A stretch of 22,233 nucleotides of DNA from a virus. The translations under genes and the position numbers were made by a program. This document shows positions 16,876-22,198 of the stretch, piece after piece. Location of the stretch: positions 1 through 22,233 of the IMG/VR virus record IMGVR_UViG_3300021371_000110. One strand, given 5' to 3'. Numbering within the stretch: the stretch's first letter is position 1; each line of letters begins with the position of its first letter. Under the pieces are notes generated by a model, which saw only the letters and a program-made list of their open reading frames with translations, did no database searches and had not been told where the DNA came from.

Positions 16876-18399
16876 CTACATTCTCGACCAAACGCCAGCG
16901 GATCTTCGCATACGTGGGCCTTTGTTAAACACATCAAAGTTTCTTTTAGCTACTACAGGCTTAGACGGTTTCTGATTATTCATCAAGGCTCGTCCTTCGC
17001 CAGCACCTAACAAGAGGTATTGAAGCGCATCATGAATATGCGAATACATGTTTTTATCTGGTTTGTCAGCATATCTTTCACCAGACACTTCCATGCGCTT
17101 ATACTGATAACCACCTTCAAAGCCCTTAATAAGCTGTGGGCAGCGCCTATCAATTAAAAATGCTGGCTTACCTTCGGTCATCTTGTTCAGCTGGGAGGAG
17201 ACTGATTCAAGACGTAGGTCAACAGAGTTGGAGGGCGCTGGAAACGCCTTCAAGCCAGCACCGCGCAGAATATGAAAAGGAGTCGATTCATCAGTCTGCG
17301 CTCTAAAGTCTCCCGCTGGATCGCCGTAAATATATACATCAGAGCATTCTGAAAATCTTGTGGCTATTTCCTGTCGCAATACTTCTGCAAATCTTACAAT
17401 GCCCATATCAAATGCAACGACTTCAGCTTGGATTAGCCATCTTCCCCTTACCTTTTGCCCTAGCACGGCGGCGGGGGTTAGGCCAAAGTCTAAGCCGACA
17501 TAAAGGGGCAACGAAGCGGCAATGGCGATTTCTTCTTTTGCAACATGGGTGTCTGCTGCGAACATTGGGTATATAGGTTTGCCATCTTGAATGGTTCCAA
17601 GCTGGTTCATTACATAAACATCTATCCAACTTTTTGTCTTACCTTGAATTAAATTGGGGTAATAAGACTTCAACATATGCTTTGTGTTCTCAGCCTTAGC
17701 GTTTGGAGTGTAACCCTCTACTTCACCTTCTTCATTCTTCTGCGCCACCATCCCAGAGGGCTGCGTATAGAAAGACCAGTTGTCTGGTTTAACCAGCATC
17801 TTAGCTTGCTCACGCGGAATATGATCTGGGATTGGAACCTCTCCAGCCATAATGGGCCACCAATGATCTTCTTCAGGGGCGTTGGTATCGGCAATAACGC
17901 CAGTCCAACTAGGGCCACCATCACGCATAGAAGGAAACCGCCCAACACGCATCGTACAGGCGTCAATAATACTTTTAGGAATCTCTCGCGCCTCGTTAAT
18001 CCAGATGCCGGTAAGTTCCAAAGATAAGAGTTTCTTAACATCTTCTGGCCTATCAAGTGCAAGGAAAATAACCTCAAGGTCTATGTCTCCCTTTTTAATG
18101 CGGTGAGTGTACGGAACAGACCAAGTGAATCTACCCCAGTCGCTTTCGGGAAACCAATCAAGCCAAGTCTTAATAGTGGTAGTTCTTAGCTGTGGATTGG
18201 TATTACGAATAATAGCCCAGCGGCTTTTGCGTATACCGCCCTCCGATTTCTTTTGAGAAAGTGCGCGGCGAAATACTTCAACACAGCAGCCAACAGATTT
18301 ACCAGAACCAACTGGGCCTCTTATGCCACGAAAGAATGTGTCGTCTTTCATAAAAGCCTTGAGTACGTCACCATCTGGTTTGTACTTGAAGTCAGTCAT
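16876..18399 (-). CDS. terL: Terminase large subunit (packaging ATPase and nuclease)
   Basis: The 507-residue product has all expected motor and nuclease features. Walker A is GPVGSGKS (28-35). The Walker B/catalytic region is GIWINEA with Glu136; Asn135 stands where Asp is usual. A coupling motif DTNAP lies at 171-175. The RNase H-like nuclease acidic residues are Asp304 (VGLDFG), Asp360 (YGDPAG) and Asp457 (HIHDALQY). The protein pumps DNA into the procapsid through the portal and cuts concatemers. The ATG at 18399 overlaps the stop of the upstream small gene (ATGA). Between it and terS lie ten small genes, whereas in many phages the two subunits are adjacent. Confidence 0.97.
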   Translation of the reverse strand: MTDFKYKPDGDVLKAFMKDDTFFRGIRGPVGSGKSVGCCVEVFRRALSQKKSEGGIRKSRWAIIRNTNPQLRTTTIKTWLDWFPESDWGRFTWSVPYTHRIKKGDIDLEVIFLALDRPEDVKKLLSLELTGIWINEAREIPKSIIDACTMRVGRFPSMRDGGPSWTGVIADTNAPEEDHWWPIMAGEVPIPDHIPREQAKMLVKPDNWSFYTQPSGMVAQKNEEGEVEGYTPNAKAENTKHMLKSYYPNLIQGKTKSWIDVYVMNQLGTIQDGKPIYPMFAADTHVAKEEIAIAASLPLYVGLDFGLTPAAVLGQKVRGRWLIQAEVVAFDMGIVRFAEVLRQEIATRFSECSDVYIYGDPAGDFRAQTDESTPFHILRGAGLKAFPAPSNSVDLRLESVSSQLNKMTEGKPAFLIDRRCPQLIKGFEGGYQYKRMEVSGERYADKPDKNMYSHIHDALQYLLLGAGEGRALMNNQKPSKPVVAKRNFDVFNKGPRMRRSAGVWSRM

Positions 18400-18596
18400 C
18401 TAAGCCCCTTGTTGACTCCAAAACGAATCATGTTTTCCACAACCTCAGGCGCAATGCTATCTATAAGCTGATCGCATTTATAATCATCAACAAATGATTC
18501 GCCCAACTTATCAACCACATGAGCAAAGTGAACCTTGCGTACTATCTTACGCAACATACTAATTTCTTCTGGCTTTAGCGTAGAAGTAAAACTCAT
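18396..18596 (-). CDS. Conserved small protein directly before terL, 66 aa
   Basis: The 66-residue product reads LKPEEISMLRKIVRKVHFAH and later QLIDSIAPEVVENMIRFGVN, then KGLR. This is a small helical protein of a kind I recall directly upstream of terL in marine podoviruses (LtpEEi..LR.ivrkvH ... lIdsi.Pe..e.mi...V.kGLR). No function is known to me. Both ends overlap neighbours by ATGA, so its translation is tied to terL. A packaging accessory role is only suggested by position. Confidence 0.75.
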   Translation of the reverse strand: MSFTSTLKPEEISMLRKIVRKVHFAHVVDKLGESFVDDYKCDQLIDSIAPEVVENMIRFGVNKGLR

Positions 18597-18829
18597 GTTC
18601 TATACTTCCTTACTTTGTTGGCAATAGCTTTCGGTTGAGCCACATGCTGCTTACCTGCTGCCTTACCCTTTCGTTTAGCTGCGGTTGTAGCTGCATATTC
18701 AGAATCACTAAGAGCAGCAATAGCCTTACTAGGAAGATAACGCTCACCAGTCTCACTAGACTTCTTGCCAGACTTGGTGCGCCACTTCTGCTTGCCCCAG
18801 CTTAATAATGATTTCTGAGGAGCCTTCAT
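18593..18829 (-). CDS. Small basic protein, DUF5872-like, 78 aa
   Basis: The 78-residue product contains WGKQKWRTKSGKKSSETGER, then YLP and ALSDSEYAATTAAKRKGKAA. This matches a motif I recall as DUF5872 (KWRTKSGk.S..TGERYLP..Ai.aLs..EYAatt.aKR), found in many marine phages and some large eukaryotic viruses. It is rich in Lys and Arg, so nucleic-acid contact is possible, but no function is established. Its ATG overlaps the stop of the 110-residue gene (TAATG), and its stop overlaps the next ATG. Confidence 0.78.
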   Translation of the reverse strand: MKAPQKSLLSWGKQKWRTKSGKKSSETGERYLPSKAIAALSDSEYAATTAAKRKGKAAGKQHVAQPKAIANKVRKYRT

Positions 18830-19161
18830 TAGTTGGTCTTGGGCTTATACAAAGTACGCTTAGAATATTCCTGAGGCATCATCATTCTGCCGCCAGCGCC
18901 GCCACTCTTCGGAGTAATTAAACTTTTACGAGGCTTTGACTGATACTTATCTAAATCATGCTTAGACTCAAAAGTATTTAAATCTTTGGCCGCCTTTTTC
19001 TCTATACGATCATAAAAATCCTTACCGTCACGGACATGCTGACCTGTTTCATTTTTTGTTTTTCTTAAAAAAGCACCAAAGTCACGCTGCACTTGTCTTA
19101 AGTTATCTTTTAAAACTTTGTGCTGCGCTCTTATTTTTGCTAAGTTTTTTGCATCAGCCAT
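18829..19161 (-). CDS. Hypothetical basic protein, 110 aa
   Basis: I do not recognise this 110-residue protein. Residues 1-70 are helical and charged (IRAQHKVLKDNLRQVQRDFG, later KAAKDLNTFESKHDLDKYQ), possibly coiled coil. The C-terminus is Lys, Gly and Met rich (GGAGGRMMMPQEYSKRTLYK). The ATG at 19161 overlaps the preceding stop as TAATG. It lies in the run of small lysine-rich genes between terS and terL. Confidence 0.7.
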   Translation of the reverse strand: MADAKNLAKIRAQHKVLKDNLRQVQRDFGAFLRKTKNETGQHVRDGKDFYDRIEKKAAKDLNTFESKHDLDKYQSKPRKSLITPKSGGAGGRMMMPQEYSKRTLYKPKTN

Positions 19162-19328
19162 TATCTATATCCTCCACCAGCAGCCTTGTACCGCTTTGCT
19201 AAAAGTTGCGCTTTCCTTGCCGACCACTTGCCAGCAGCAGTGCCTTGAACATTCGCAGCCTTTATTCTGTTAAACAAAGACTTTCGCATCTTAGGCTTCG
19301 TATAATTATTAGCAGCATTAACAGCCAT
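19161..19328 (-). CDS. Small conserved protein with WSARKAQLLA motif, 55 aa
   Basis: Translating the minus strand from ATG 19328 gives 55 residues ending in TAA at 19161. The C-terminal half reads GKWSARKAQLLAKRYKAAGG followed by GYR, preceded by KPKMRKSLFNRIKAANVQG. From memory, the block KP.mR..l..rIk......G..GkWSARKAQLLAk.Yk.aGGGY is very widespread in marine phages and also appears in large DNA viruses, with no proven function. It is strongly basic (many Lys and Arg). AAGG lies at the end of the preceding gene, and the stop overlaps the next ATG (TAATG). This clean coupling and the conserved motif show it is a real gene despite its size. Confidence 0.82.
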   Translation of the reverse strand: MAVNAANNYTKPKMRKSLFNRIKAANVQGTAAGKWSARKAQLLAKRYKAAGGGYR

Positions 19329-19330
19329 GT

Positions 19331-19648
19331 TTATTTCCTTAATAAGCTAGCTTTTTTCATAGGTTTCTTTTCCCTTAACTTATCAACAGACTTTAAGGGA
19401 GAGTGCCATTTTTCTATTAAGCTTTGTGCCGCTTGCATTTCTTGCCTTGAGGAATCTTTGCTCAAAGAATCTTTAACAGAGCTAATACGATTAACAGCTC
19501 CCATTGTAGGTTTTAAATTATGCTTGCGAAGAAAAGCAGAATACTGACCCTTCTTATCTGGATCTAGTGAGTAAACTCCGTATCCCTTGCTAAACTGCCG
19601 CTCAACGAGAAGAAGCTTTTTCTTCATTTCAGAAACTGAACTAGCCAT
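19331..19648 (-). CDS. Hypothetical basic protein, 105 aa
   Basis: A 105-residue lysine-rich protein of unknown function, coupled to the gene before it by TAATG at 19648. Segments include MKKKLLLVERQFSKGYGVYS and KGQYSAFLRKHNLKPTMGAV, and a basic tail LREKKPMKKASLLRK. No membrane segment or known motif is visible. The next gene starts two bases after its stop. Confidence 0.68.
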   Translation of the reverse strand: MASSVSEMKKKLLLVERQFSKGYGVYSLDPDKKGQYSAFLRKHNLKPTMGAVNRISSVKDSLSKDSSRQEMQAAQSLIEKWHSPLKSVDKLREKKPMKKASLLRK

Positions 19649-19896
19649 TACATATGCTTCCCTTCTTTATCCCACTTGGCCTCAATAGACTCAAGCTGCT
19701 TTAATAAACTCTTATATCTAGGATGCTTATCCCTAATGTATTTAACTGCATTGCCAGTAACATTAATATATCTACGCTTCATCTTGTCTGACATCGAGGC
19801 ATCAGGTTCGTCACGCTCAACGTCAGGAACCATCTCCTCAAACTTAGCCATCTCCTTAGAAAGCCGGTCATAACGCTGCTCTACAGTTTCAGCCAC
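19648..19896 (-). CDS. Hypothetical charged protein, GTG start, 82 aa
   Basis: The frame opens with GTG at 19896, which shares one base with the TAG stop of the 25-residue gene (TAGTG); no ATG exists near the front. The 82-residue product is highly charged: AETVEQRYDRLSKEMAKFEE, an acidic stretch VPDVERDEPDAS, then a basic helical C-terminus (DKHPRYKSLLKQLESIEAKW). Composition suggests an all-helical protein. No family recognised. The single-base overlap on one side and TAATG on the other support the GTG choice. Confidence 0.68.
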   Translation of the reverse strand: MAETVEQRYDRLSKEMAKFEEMVPDVERDEPDASMSDKMKRRYINVTGNAVKYIRDKHPRYKSLLKQLESIEAKWDKEGKHM

Positions 19897-19973
19897 TATT
19901 TCTTCTTTCCACTTGGCTTCTGCTTGGGAGGACGCCCAACCTTAGATCCATAAGTTCCTTTACCCTTTGGCAT
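19896..19973 (-). CDS. 25-residue MPKGKGTYGSKVGRPP peptide gene
   Basis: From ATG 19973 the minus strand encodes 25 residues, MPKGKGTYGSKVGRPPKQKP followed by SGKKK, and stops at TAG 19896-19898. The ATG overlaps the preceding stop (TAATG) and the TAG overlaps the next GTG, so it fills exactly the space between two genes. Micro-proteins with the motif MPkGkGTYGskvGRPpkk recur, in my memory, in marine phage packaging regions. It is extremely basic, so DNA or RNA binding is plausible; function is unknown. Confidence 0.8.
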   Translation of the reverse strand: MPKGKGTYGSKVGRPPKQKPSGKKK

Positions 19974-20158
19974 TAGTAATCCCCCATGTTAGTGGGCATC
20001 AGCAAAGAACGAGCCTGATAACCCTTTCGCTTTACATCTTCCAACTTAGGCTTATCCCTCTTAACCTTATCCATAGCCAAAGAAGGTAACTCACCAAACT
20101 CAGGCTTCTGAGCCGCATACAGAGCTGAGGCGCTAGGCCCACTATTTCCAAAACACAT
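19973..20158 (-). CDS. Second small MCFG protein, 61 aa
   Basis: The 61-residue product starts MCFGNSGPSASALYAAQKPE and ends RKGYQARSLLMPTNMGDY. The MCFG start and the C-terminal arginine and RSL box recall the protein at 16633-16866, although the middle differs. The ATG at 20158 follows AAAGG with seven bases spacing. The stop overlaps the ATG of the 25-residue gene. Function unknown. Confidence 0.75.
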   Translation of the reverse strand: MCFGNSGPSASALYAAQKPEFGELPSLAMDKVKRDKPKLEDVKRKGYQARSLLMPTNMGDY

Positions 20159-20176
20159 AACTATACCTTTCCCGCA

Positions 20177-20398
20177 TTAACACTTCCACTTTCGTAAAGC
20201 TAAAGCCTTTCTAGTCGGACGGCCCTTCTCATCTTTCATCGGCCCCTTTACACCACTCATTCTAGCGCAGAAAGATTTCTTTCTAGGCCCACCCTTGGGT
20301 TGAGGCGGCTGTAGATTAGAGCCTTGGGTTCGATTAAAATACCTGCGACCAGCAGCGTTTAAACCACCCTCAGGATTCTGATATTTTTTTGCGACCAT
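20177..20398 (-). CDS. Small basic protein, DUF6321-like, 73 aa
   Basis: The 73-residue product has GGLNAAGRRYFNRTQGSNLQ and, at its C-terminus, KKSFCARMSGVKGPMKDEKG then RPTRKALALRKWKC. This is a motif I recall well from marine phages (GGLn..Gr.yfnr.tG.nL..P and rKSFCARM.G.kGPmkd..GrptrKaLaLrkWkC), possibly the DUF6321 family; that number is from memory. The paired Cys residues and high charge hint at a nucleic-acid or metal-binding miniprotein. Its 5' end overlaps the 36-residue gene by 29 bases. Confidence 0.8.
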   Translation of the reverse strand: MVAKKYQNPEGGLNAAGRRYFNRTQGSNLQPPQPKGGPRKKSFCARMSGVKGPMKDEKGRPTRKALALRKWKC

Positions 20399-20480
20399 AA
20401 CCTTTACTCTTCAATAAAAGCTTCGCCTTGGAATTAGACTTCCGAATAGGCATCTTCTCAGGCTTCTTAGAATATCTCAT
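20370..20480 (-). CDS. 36-residue basic peptide gene
   Basis: From ATG 20480, preceded by AAGGGTGAG about two to four bases upstream, the minus strand encodes MRYSKKPEKMPIRKSNSKAK, then LLLKSKGYGRKKISES, ending in TGA at 20370. It overlaps the following gene by 29 bases in another frame. A third of the residues are Lys or Arg. The good ribosome site and its position at the head of the small-gene run favour a real gene, but the overlap and short length leave doubt. Confidence 0.55.
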   Translation of the reverse strand: MRYSKKPEKMPIRKSNSKAKLLLKSKGYGRKKISES

Positions 20481-20585
20481 TTCTCACCCTTAACAGATAA
20501 AATATTTTTTGAGAACCTTTTTTAAGAAAAATGTAAGTAGGGGATCAGTAACATAGCGTGAGCATAGAGTTTTTCCCCCCACCCC
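20481..20585 (-). other. 105-base gap between terS and the small-gene run, G-rich start
   Basis: No gene is seen here. Directly after the terS stop the minus strand has three G-runs (GGG, GGGG, GGGGGG at 20584-20568) followed by AAAAA. The rest is AT-rich with TTTTTCTTAAAAAA near 20510-20525. Possible roles are a packaging site, a weak promoter or an RNA processing site. Nothing in the sequence decides between them. Confidence 0.35.
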
Positions 20586-20960
20586 TTACCCTAGATCAAT
20601 TGAGACTTTAATGTCCCCCGCCACTTGCACCTGAGAGCGATCAATAGGTTTATAGCCAGCACGATCCAGCAAATCCTTACTAGCCTCAAGCTGAACGTAC
20701 TCAGACTTAGCACTCGTAGCTAACCTACGCACTGTACCAACAGCCAGAGTAGCACTCAATCCAAACTCATCATTCATCCGCTGCATCAGGTACTGCTGCA
20801 CATGTGGTAACTTCATTGTCTTGGTTGCAGTCACTCTTCCAGATTCACCCTTAGCATATCCAGCCAACTCTGCTGCTTGTGCTATCGTACAACCTTTTGC
20901 TACAATCGTGTCTACTAACGCCGTCTGTTTATCAGTCAGCTTCTTGTTTGCTGGAACCAT
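20586..20960 (-). CDS. terS: Terminase small subunit
   Basis: The 124-residue product begins LTDKQTALVDTIVAKGCTIA and carries a helix-turn-helix at about 24-37 (TIAQAAELAGY), the DNA-recognition helix typical of small terminases. It is followed by a helical central region (LPHVQQYLMQRMNDEFGL) and a C-terminal segment LLDRAGYKPIDRS, a recurring feature of TerS proteins of this type. The beta-rich tail VQVAGDIKVSIDLG may contact TerL. It is the first gene of the leftward late module; its ATG follows AGGGGTGAC. It would recognise the packaging site and stimulate TerL. The distance from terL (about 2.2 kb, filled with small genes) is unusual. Confidence 0.85.
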   Translation of the reverse strand: MVPANKKLTDKQTALVDTIVAKGCTIAQAAELAGYAKGESGRVTATKTMKLPHVQQYLMQRMNDEFGLSATLAVGTVRRLATSAKSEYVQLEASKDLLDRAGYKPIDRSQVQVAGDIKVSIDLG

Positions 20961-21022
20961 GTCACCCCTGTTTTCTAAGCTCAGTCAATATTAAAACATC
21001 TATCGTATGTCTCATTCGCTAG

Positions 21023-21045
21023 CCCCCCTCTCCCTCTCTCCCCCC
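21023..21045 (-). repeat. 23-base homopurine tract with near mirror symmetry
   Basis: On the minus strand the tract is G6, then AGAGA, G3, AGA, G6. It lies in the expected leader of the terS transcript. Tracts like this can form triplex (H-DNA) or stacked G structures. The start of the gap after terS (20568-20584) is also G-rich on the same strand, so terS is flanked by two G-rich tracts. Confidence 0.6.
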
Positions 21046-21070
21046 ATTACGACACCATTTCCTATACGGC

Positions 21071-21136
21071 TGTCAATAGTGACGTTACGTAACTATACTA
21101 ATTACCCTACGTCACACCTGATTATTACAGTTGACA
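21071..21136. promoter_or_regulatory. Two outward-facing TTGACA boxes around a palindrome
   Basis: TTGACA occurs on the minus strand at 21076-21071 and on the plus strand at 21131-21136, 54 bases apart and pointing away from each other. Between them is the perfect palindrome GTTACGTAAC (21084-21093), and a wider pair GTGACGT (21079-21085) / ACGTCAC (21109-21115). This looks like a regulated divergent promoter pair. However, no good -10 box lies 16-18 bases from either TTGACA, so activity as sigma70 promoters is uncertain. Confidence 0.35.
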
Positions 21137-21233
21137 GGGTGGCAATGACCTTTGCTGCGATACCGTAGAACAGCCACCTTAGTCAGTCTCTCCATGTCTT
21201 TTCTCAGCTCGCGGTAGGGTCATTGCAAGAAGA

Positions 21234-21273
21234 GTTGCATGACACTTATTATCTGTCTGTTGAGTCATGCAAC
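21234..21273. repeat. Perfect inverted repeat GTTGCATGAC / GTCATGCAAC
   Basis: Two 10-base arms (21234-21243 and 21264-21273) flank 20 bases. Two full helical turns would separate the arms, which suits a dimeric protein site. As RNA it would be a 10-bp stem with a 20-base loop. Confidence 0.7.
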
Positions 21274-21325
21274 AATCGCTTCTGCGGCGTCATTGCAGTC
21301 ACAGACCCTGCCTATGATTATCTCA

Positions 21326-21361
21326 CAGCTGCCACTTTGCTTTGGCAAAGCTGGCTTGCTG
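21326..21361. repeat. Imperfect 14-bp dyad overlapping the rightward promoter
   Basis: The arms are CAGC-T-GCCA-CTTTGC and GCAAAG-C-TGGC-TT-GCTG around a TTTG loop, so 14 pairs are interrupted by small bulges. The inner perfect part (21335-21350) covers the -35 box at 21342. It is more likely a repressor or activator site than an RNA hairpin, because it lies upstream of the predicted transcription start. Confidence 0.6.
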
Positions 21362-21369
21362 CTTATAAT
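21342..21369 (+). promoter_or_regulatory. Rightward sigma70-type promoter
   Basis: TTGGCA (21342-21347, five of six to consensus) and a perfect TATAAT (21364-21369) are separated by 16 bases. Transcription would start near 21376 and run through a leader of about 260 bases to the gene at 21639. It is the best host-type promoter in the window. Its -35 lies inside a dyad, so it is probably regulated. Confidence 0.65.
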
Positions 21370-21492
21370 CACAGGAGGCTCTTGTATGTCTGCATGACAC
21401 CTTATCAGCGATGCATCTCTCCCTCACACACAATCTATGAATTATAACTTCCAGTTGGGCCACCGTATTTCATCTGAGTCAATGATGACATG

Positions 21493-21523
21493 GACGCTGC
21501 ATCAGACAAGCTGACGCTGCATC
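21493..21523 (+). repeat. Direct repeat GACGCTGCATC, 20-base period
   Basis: Two perfect 11-base copies at 21493-21503 and 21513-21523 start 20 bases apart, so they face nearly the same side of the helix. A short hairpin CCAGC-AGA-GCTGG (21531-21543) follows. They lie in the leader of the rightward gene. Confidence 0.6.
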
Positions 21524-21638
21524 CATATCACCAGCAGAGCTGGCGCTTACGCGTCTTTGACACAGTTGAAATTCTTATGGCGTCTAATCTGTATACATAG
21601 AAGACTGTGTATGAACGATAGATATAGGAGAATGTAAC

Positions 21639-22166
21639 ATGACTATCGCTACTTTGATTAACGAACTAAGCTTTGAATATGACCGCTTTGACTATGAGAC
21701 AAAGGACTTCTTGCCGCATGATGAGATGAGCTTTGCCCGCAAAGTACTAATGGAGAAGATGCTCGACGGATTATTCTTCTTACGATACGGCGGCAAGAAC
21801 GGCGTTGATTCAGAAGTCAACGCTAACAACAAGAAGAACCGTTACGAGGCTGATCGCAAGTTGTTCGATGGCACTGAGATAAGCACTCAGCGGATACGCG
21901 GATCATTTGGAGCGGCTCAAGCGGCACAATACAAGCACGAACAACTTGACGATATGTACAAGGATATGCAGATGGCATGGTTTGATGCCAATGGCGAATG
22001 GTACACACCATACGGCGCACCTGTTGGATATTCATACGGGTCACAGAACGTAACTCAACAGGAGGTAGACATCCCGCAAGAATTGTTAGACATGGATGCA
22101 ATGATGGGCATCAAGACTGAGGTTGCTAACGACTTAATTGAACCGTCAAAGAAGAAGAAAGCTTAA
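21639..22166 (+). CDS. Hypothetical protein, 175 aa, first gene of the rightward unit
   Basis: The ATG at 21639 follows AGGAG with eight bases spacing. I do not recognise the 175-residue product. It is acidic in its first half (INELSFEYDRFDYETKDFLP), has a central segment KNRYEADRKLFDGTEISTQR and a Tyr and Gly rich stretch (WYTPYGAPVGYSYGSQNVTQ, about 122-141), and ends in EPSKKKKA. There is no membrane segment, signal peptide or clear enzyme motif. It is the only strong gene on the plus strand, runs away from the late module, and ends in its own terminator, so it is probably an early or separately regulated phage protein. Confidence 0.85.
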   Translation: MTIATLINELSFEYDRFDYETKDFLPHDEMSFARKVLMEKMLDGLFFLRYGGKNGVDSEVNANNKKNRYEADRKLFDGTEISTQRIRGSFGAAQAAQYKHEQLDDMYKDMQMAWFDANGEWYTPYGAPVGYSYGSQNVTQQEVDIPQELLDMDAMMGIKTEVANDLIEPSKKKKA

Positions 22167-22169
22167 CAG

Positions 22170-22198
22170 AAGGGGGCATTAGCCCCCTTTTTTATTTT
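22170..22198 (+). terminator. Intrinsic terminator after the 175-residue gene
   Basis: An 8-bp stem AAGGGGGC / GCCCCCTT with loop ATTA is followed by a T-run (TTTTTTATTTT). It begins three bases after the stop codon. The six-pair core GGGGGC/GCCCCC is identical to that of the hairpin at 12413-12430, but here a T-tract is present. Confidence 0.9.

Larger units (their letters stand above)
21142..21400. repeat. Six copies of a GTCAT(T)GCA-like word
   Basis: With T: GCAATGACC (21142-21150, reverse), GGTCATTGCA (21218-21227) and GTCATTGCA (21289-21297). Without it: TGCATGACAC (21236-21245), GTCATGCA (21264-21271) and TGCATGACAC (21391-21400). Copies occur in both orientations, within 260 bases of non-coding DNA. 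They may be binding sites for one regulator or replication protein. Confidence 0.6.
20998..21623. repeat. ACGATAGAT shared by both divergent leaders
   Basis: The nine bases ACGATAGAT occur on the minus strand at 21006-20998, about 40 bases before the terS start, and on the plus strand at 21615-21623, 16 bases before the start of the rightward gene. Each copy reads in the direction of its own gene. It could be a common leader or promoter element, or chance. Confidence 0.3.
20961..21638. other. Divergent control region without a convincing gene (678 bases)
   Basis: Transcription units leave this stretch in both directions: terS leftward and the unknown gene rightward. It contains a homopurine tract, two outward-facing TTGACA boxes around a palindrome, six GTCAT(T)GCA-like words, a good rightward promoter inside an imperfect dyad, and a short direct repeat, each listed separately. 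A 74-codon frame at 21223-21447 (TTG start) crosses the promoter and is not accepted as a gene. Confidence 0.7.

Noticed and set aside
17718-18077. 119-codon and neighbouring 116-codon frames inside terL
   Set aside because: They lie in other frames of a gene with complete ATPase and nuclease motifs; hydrophobic and arginine-rich shadow composition.
19206-19547. 113-codon plus-strand frame
   Set aside because: Antisense to two coupled small genes, one with a conserved motif; no ribosome site.
21223-21447. 74-codon plus-strand frame with TTG start
   Set aside because: Weak ribosome site, unusual Cys/Tyr-rich composition, and it runs through the best promoter and dyad in the region, so it is more likely non-coding.
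21373-21447. AGGAGG followed by a three-codon minigene overlapping a 17-codon frame
   Set aside because: The predicted transcription start (about 21376) falls inside AGGAGG, so the site would not be intact in the message; too short to support.
21557-21597. Promoter close to the 175-residue gene (TTGACA or TTGAAA with TATACA)
   Set aside because: Spacers are 20 bases or more, far from the 16-18 expected.
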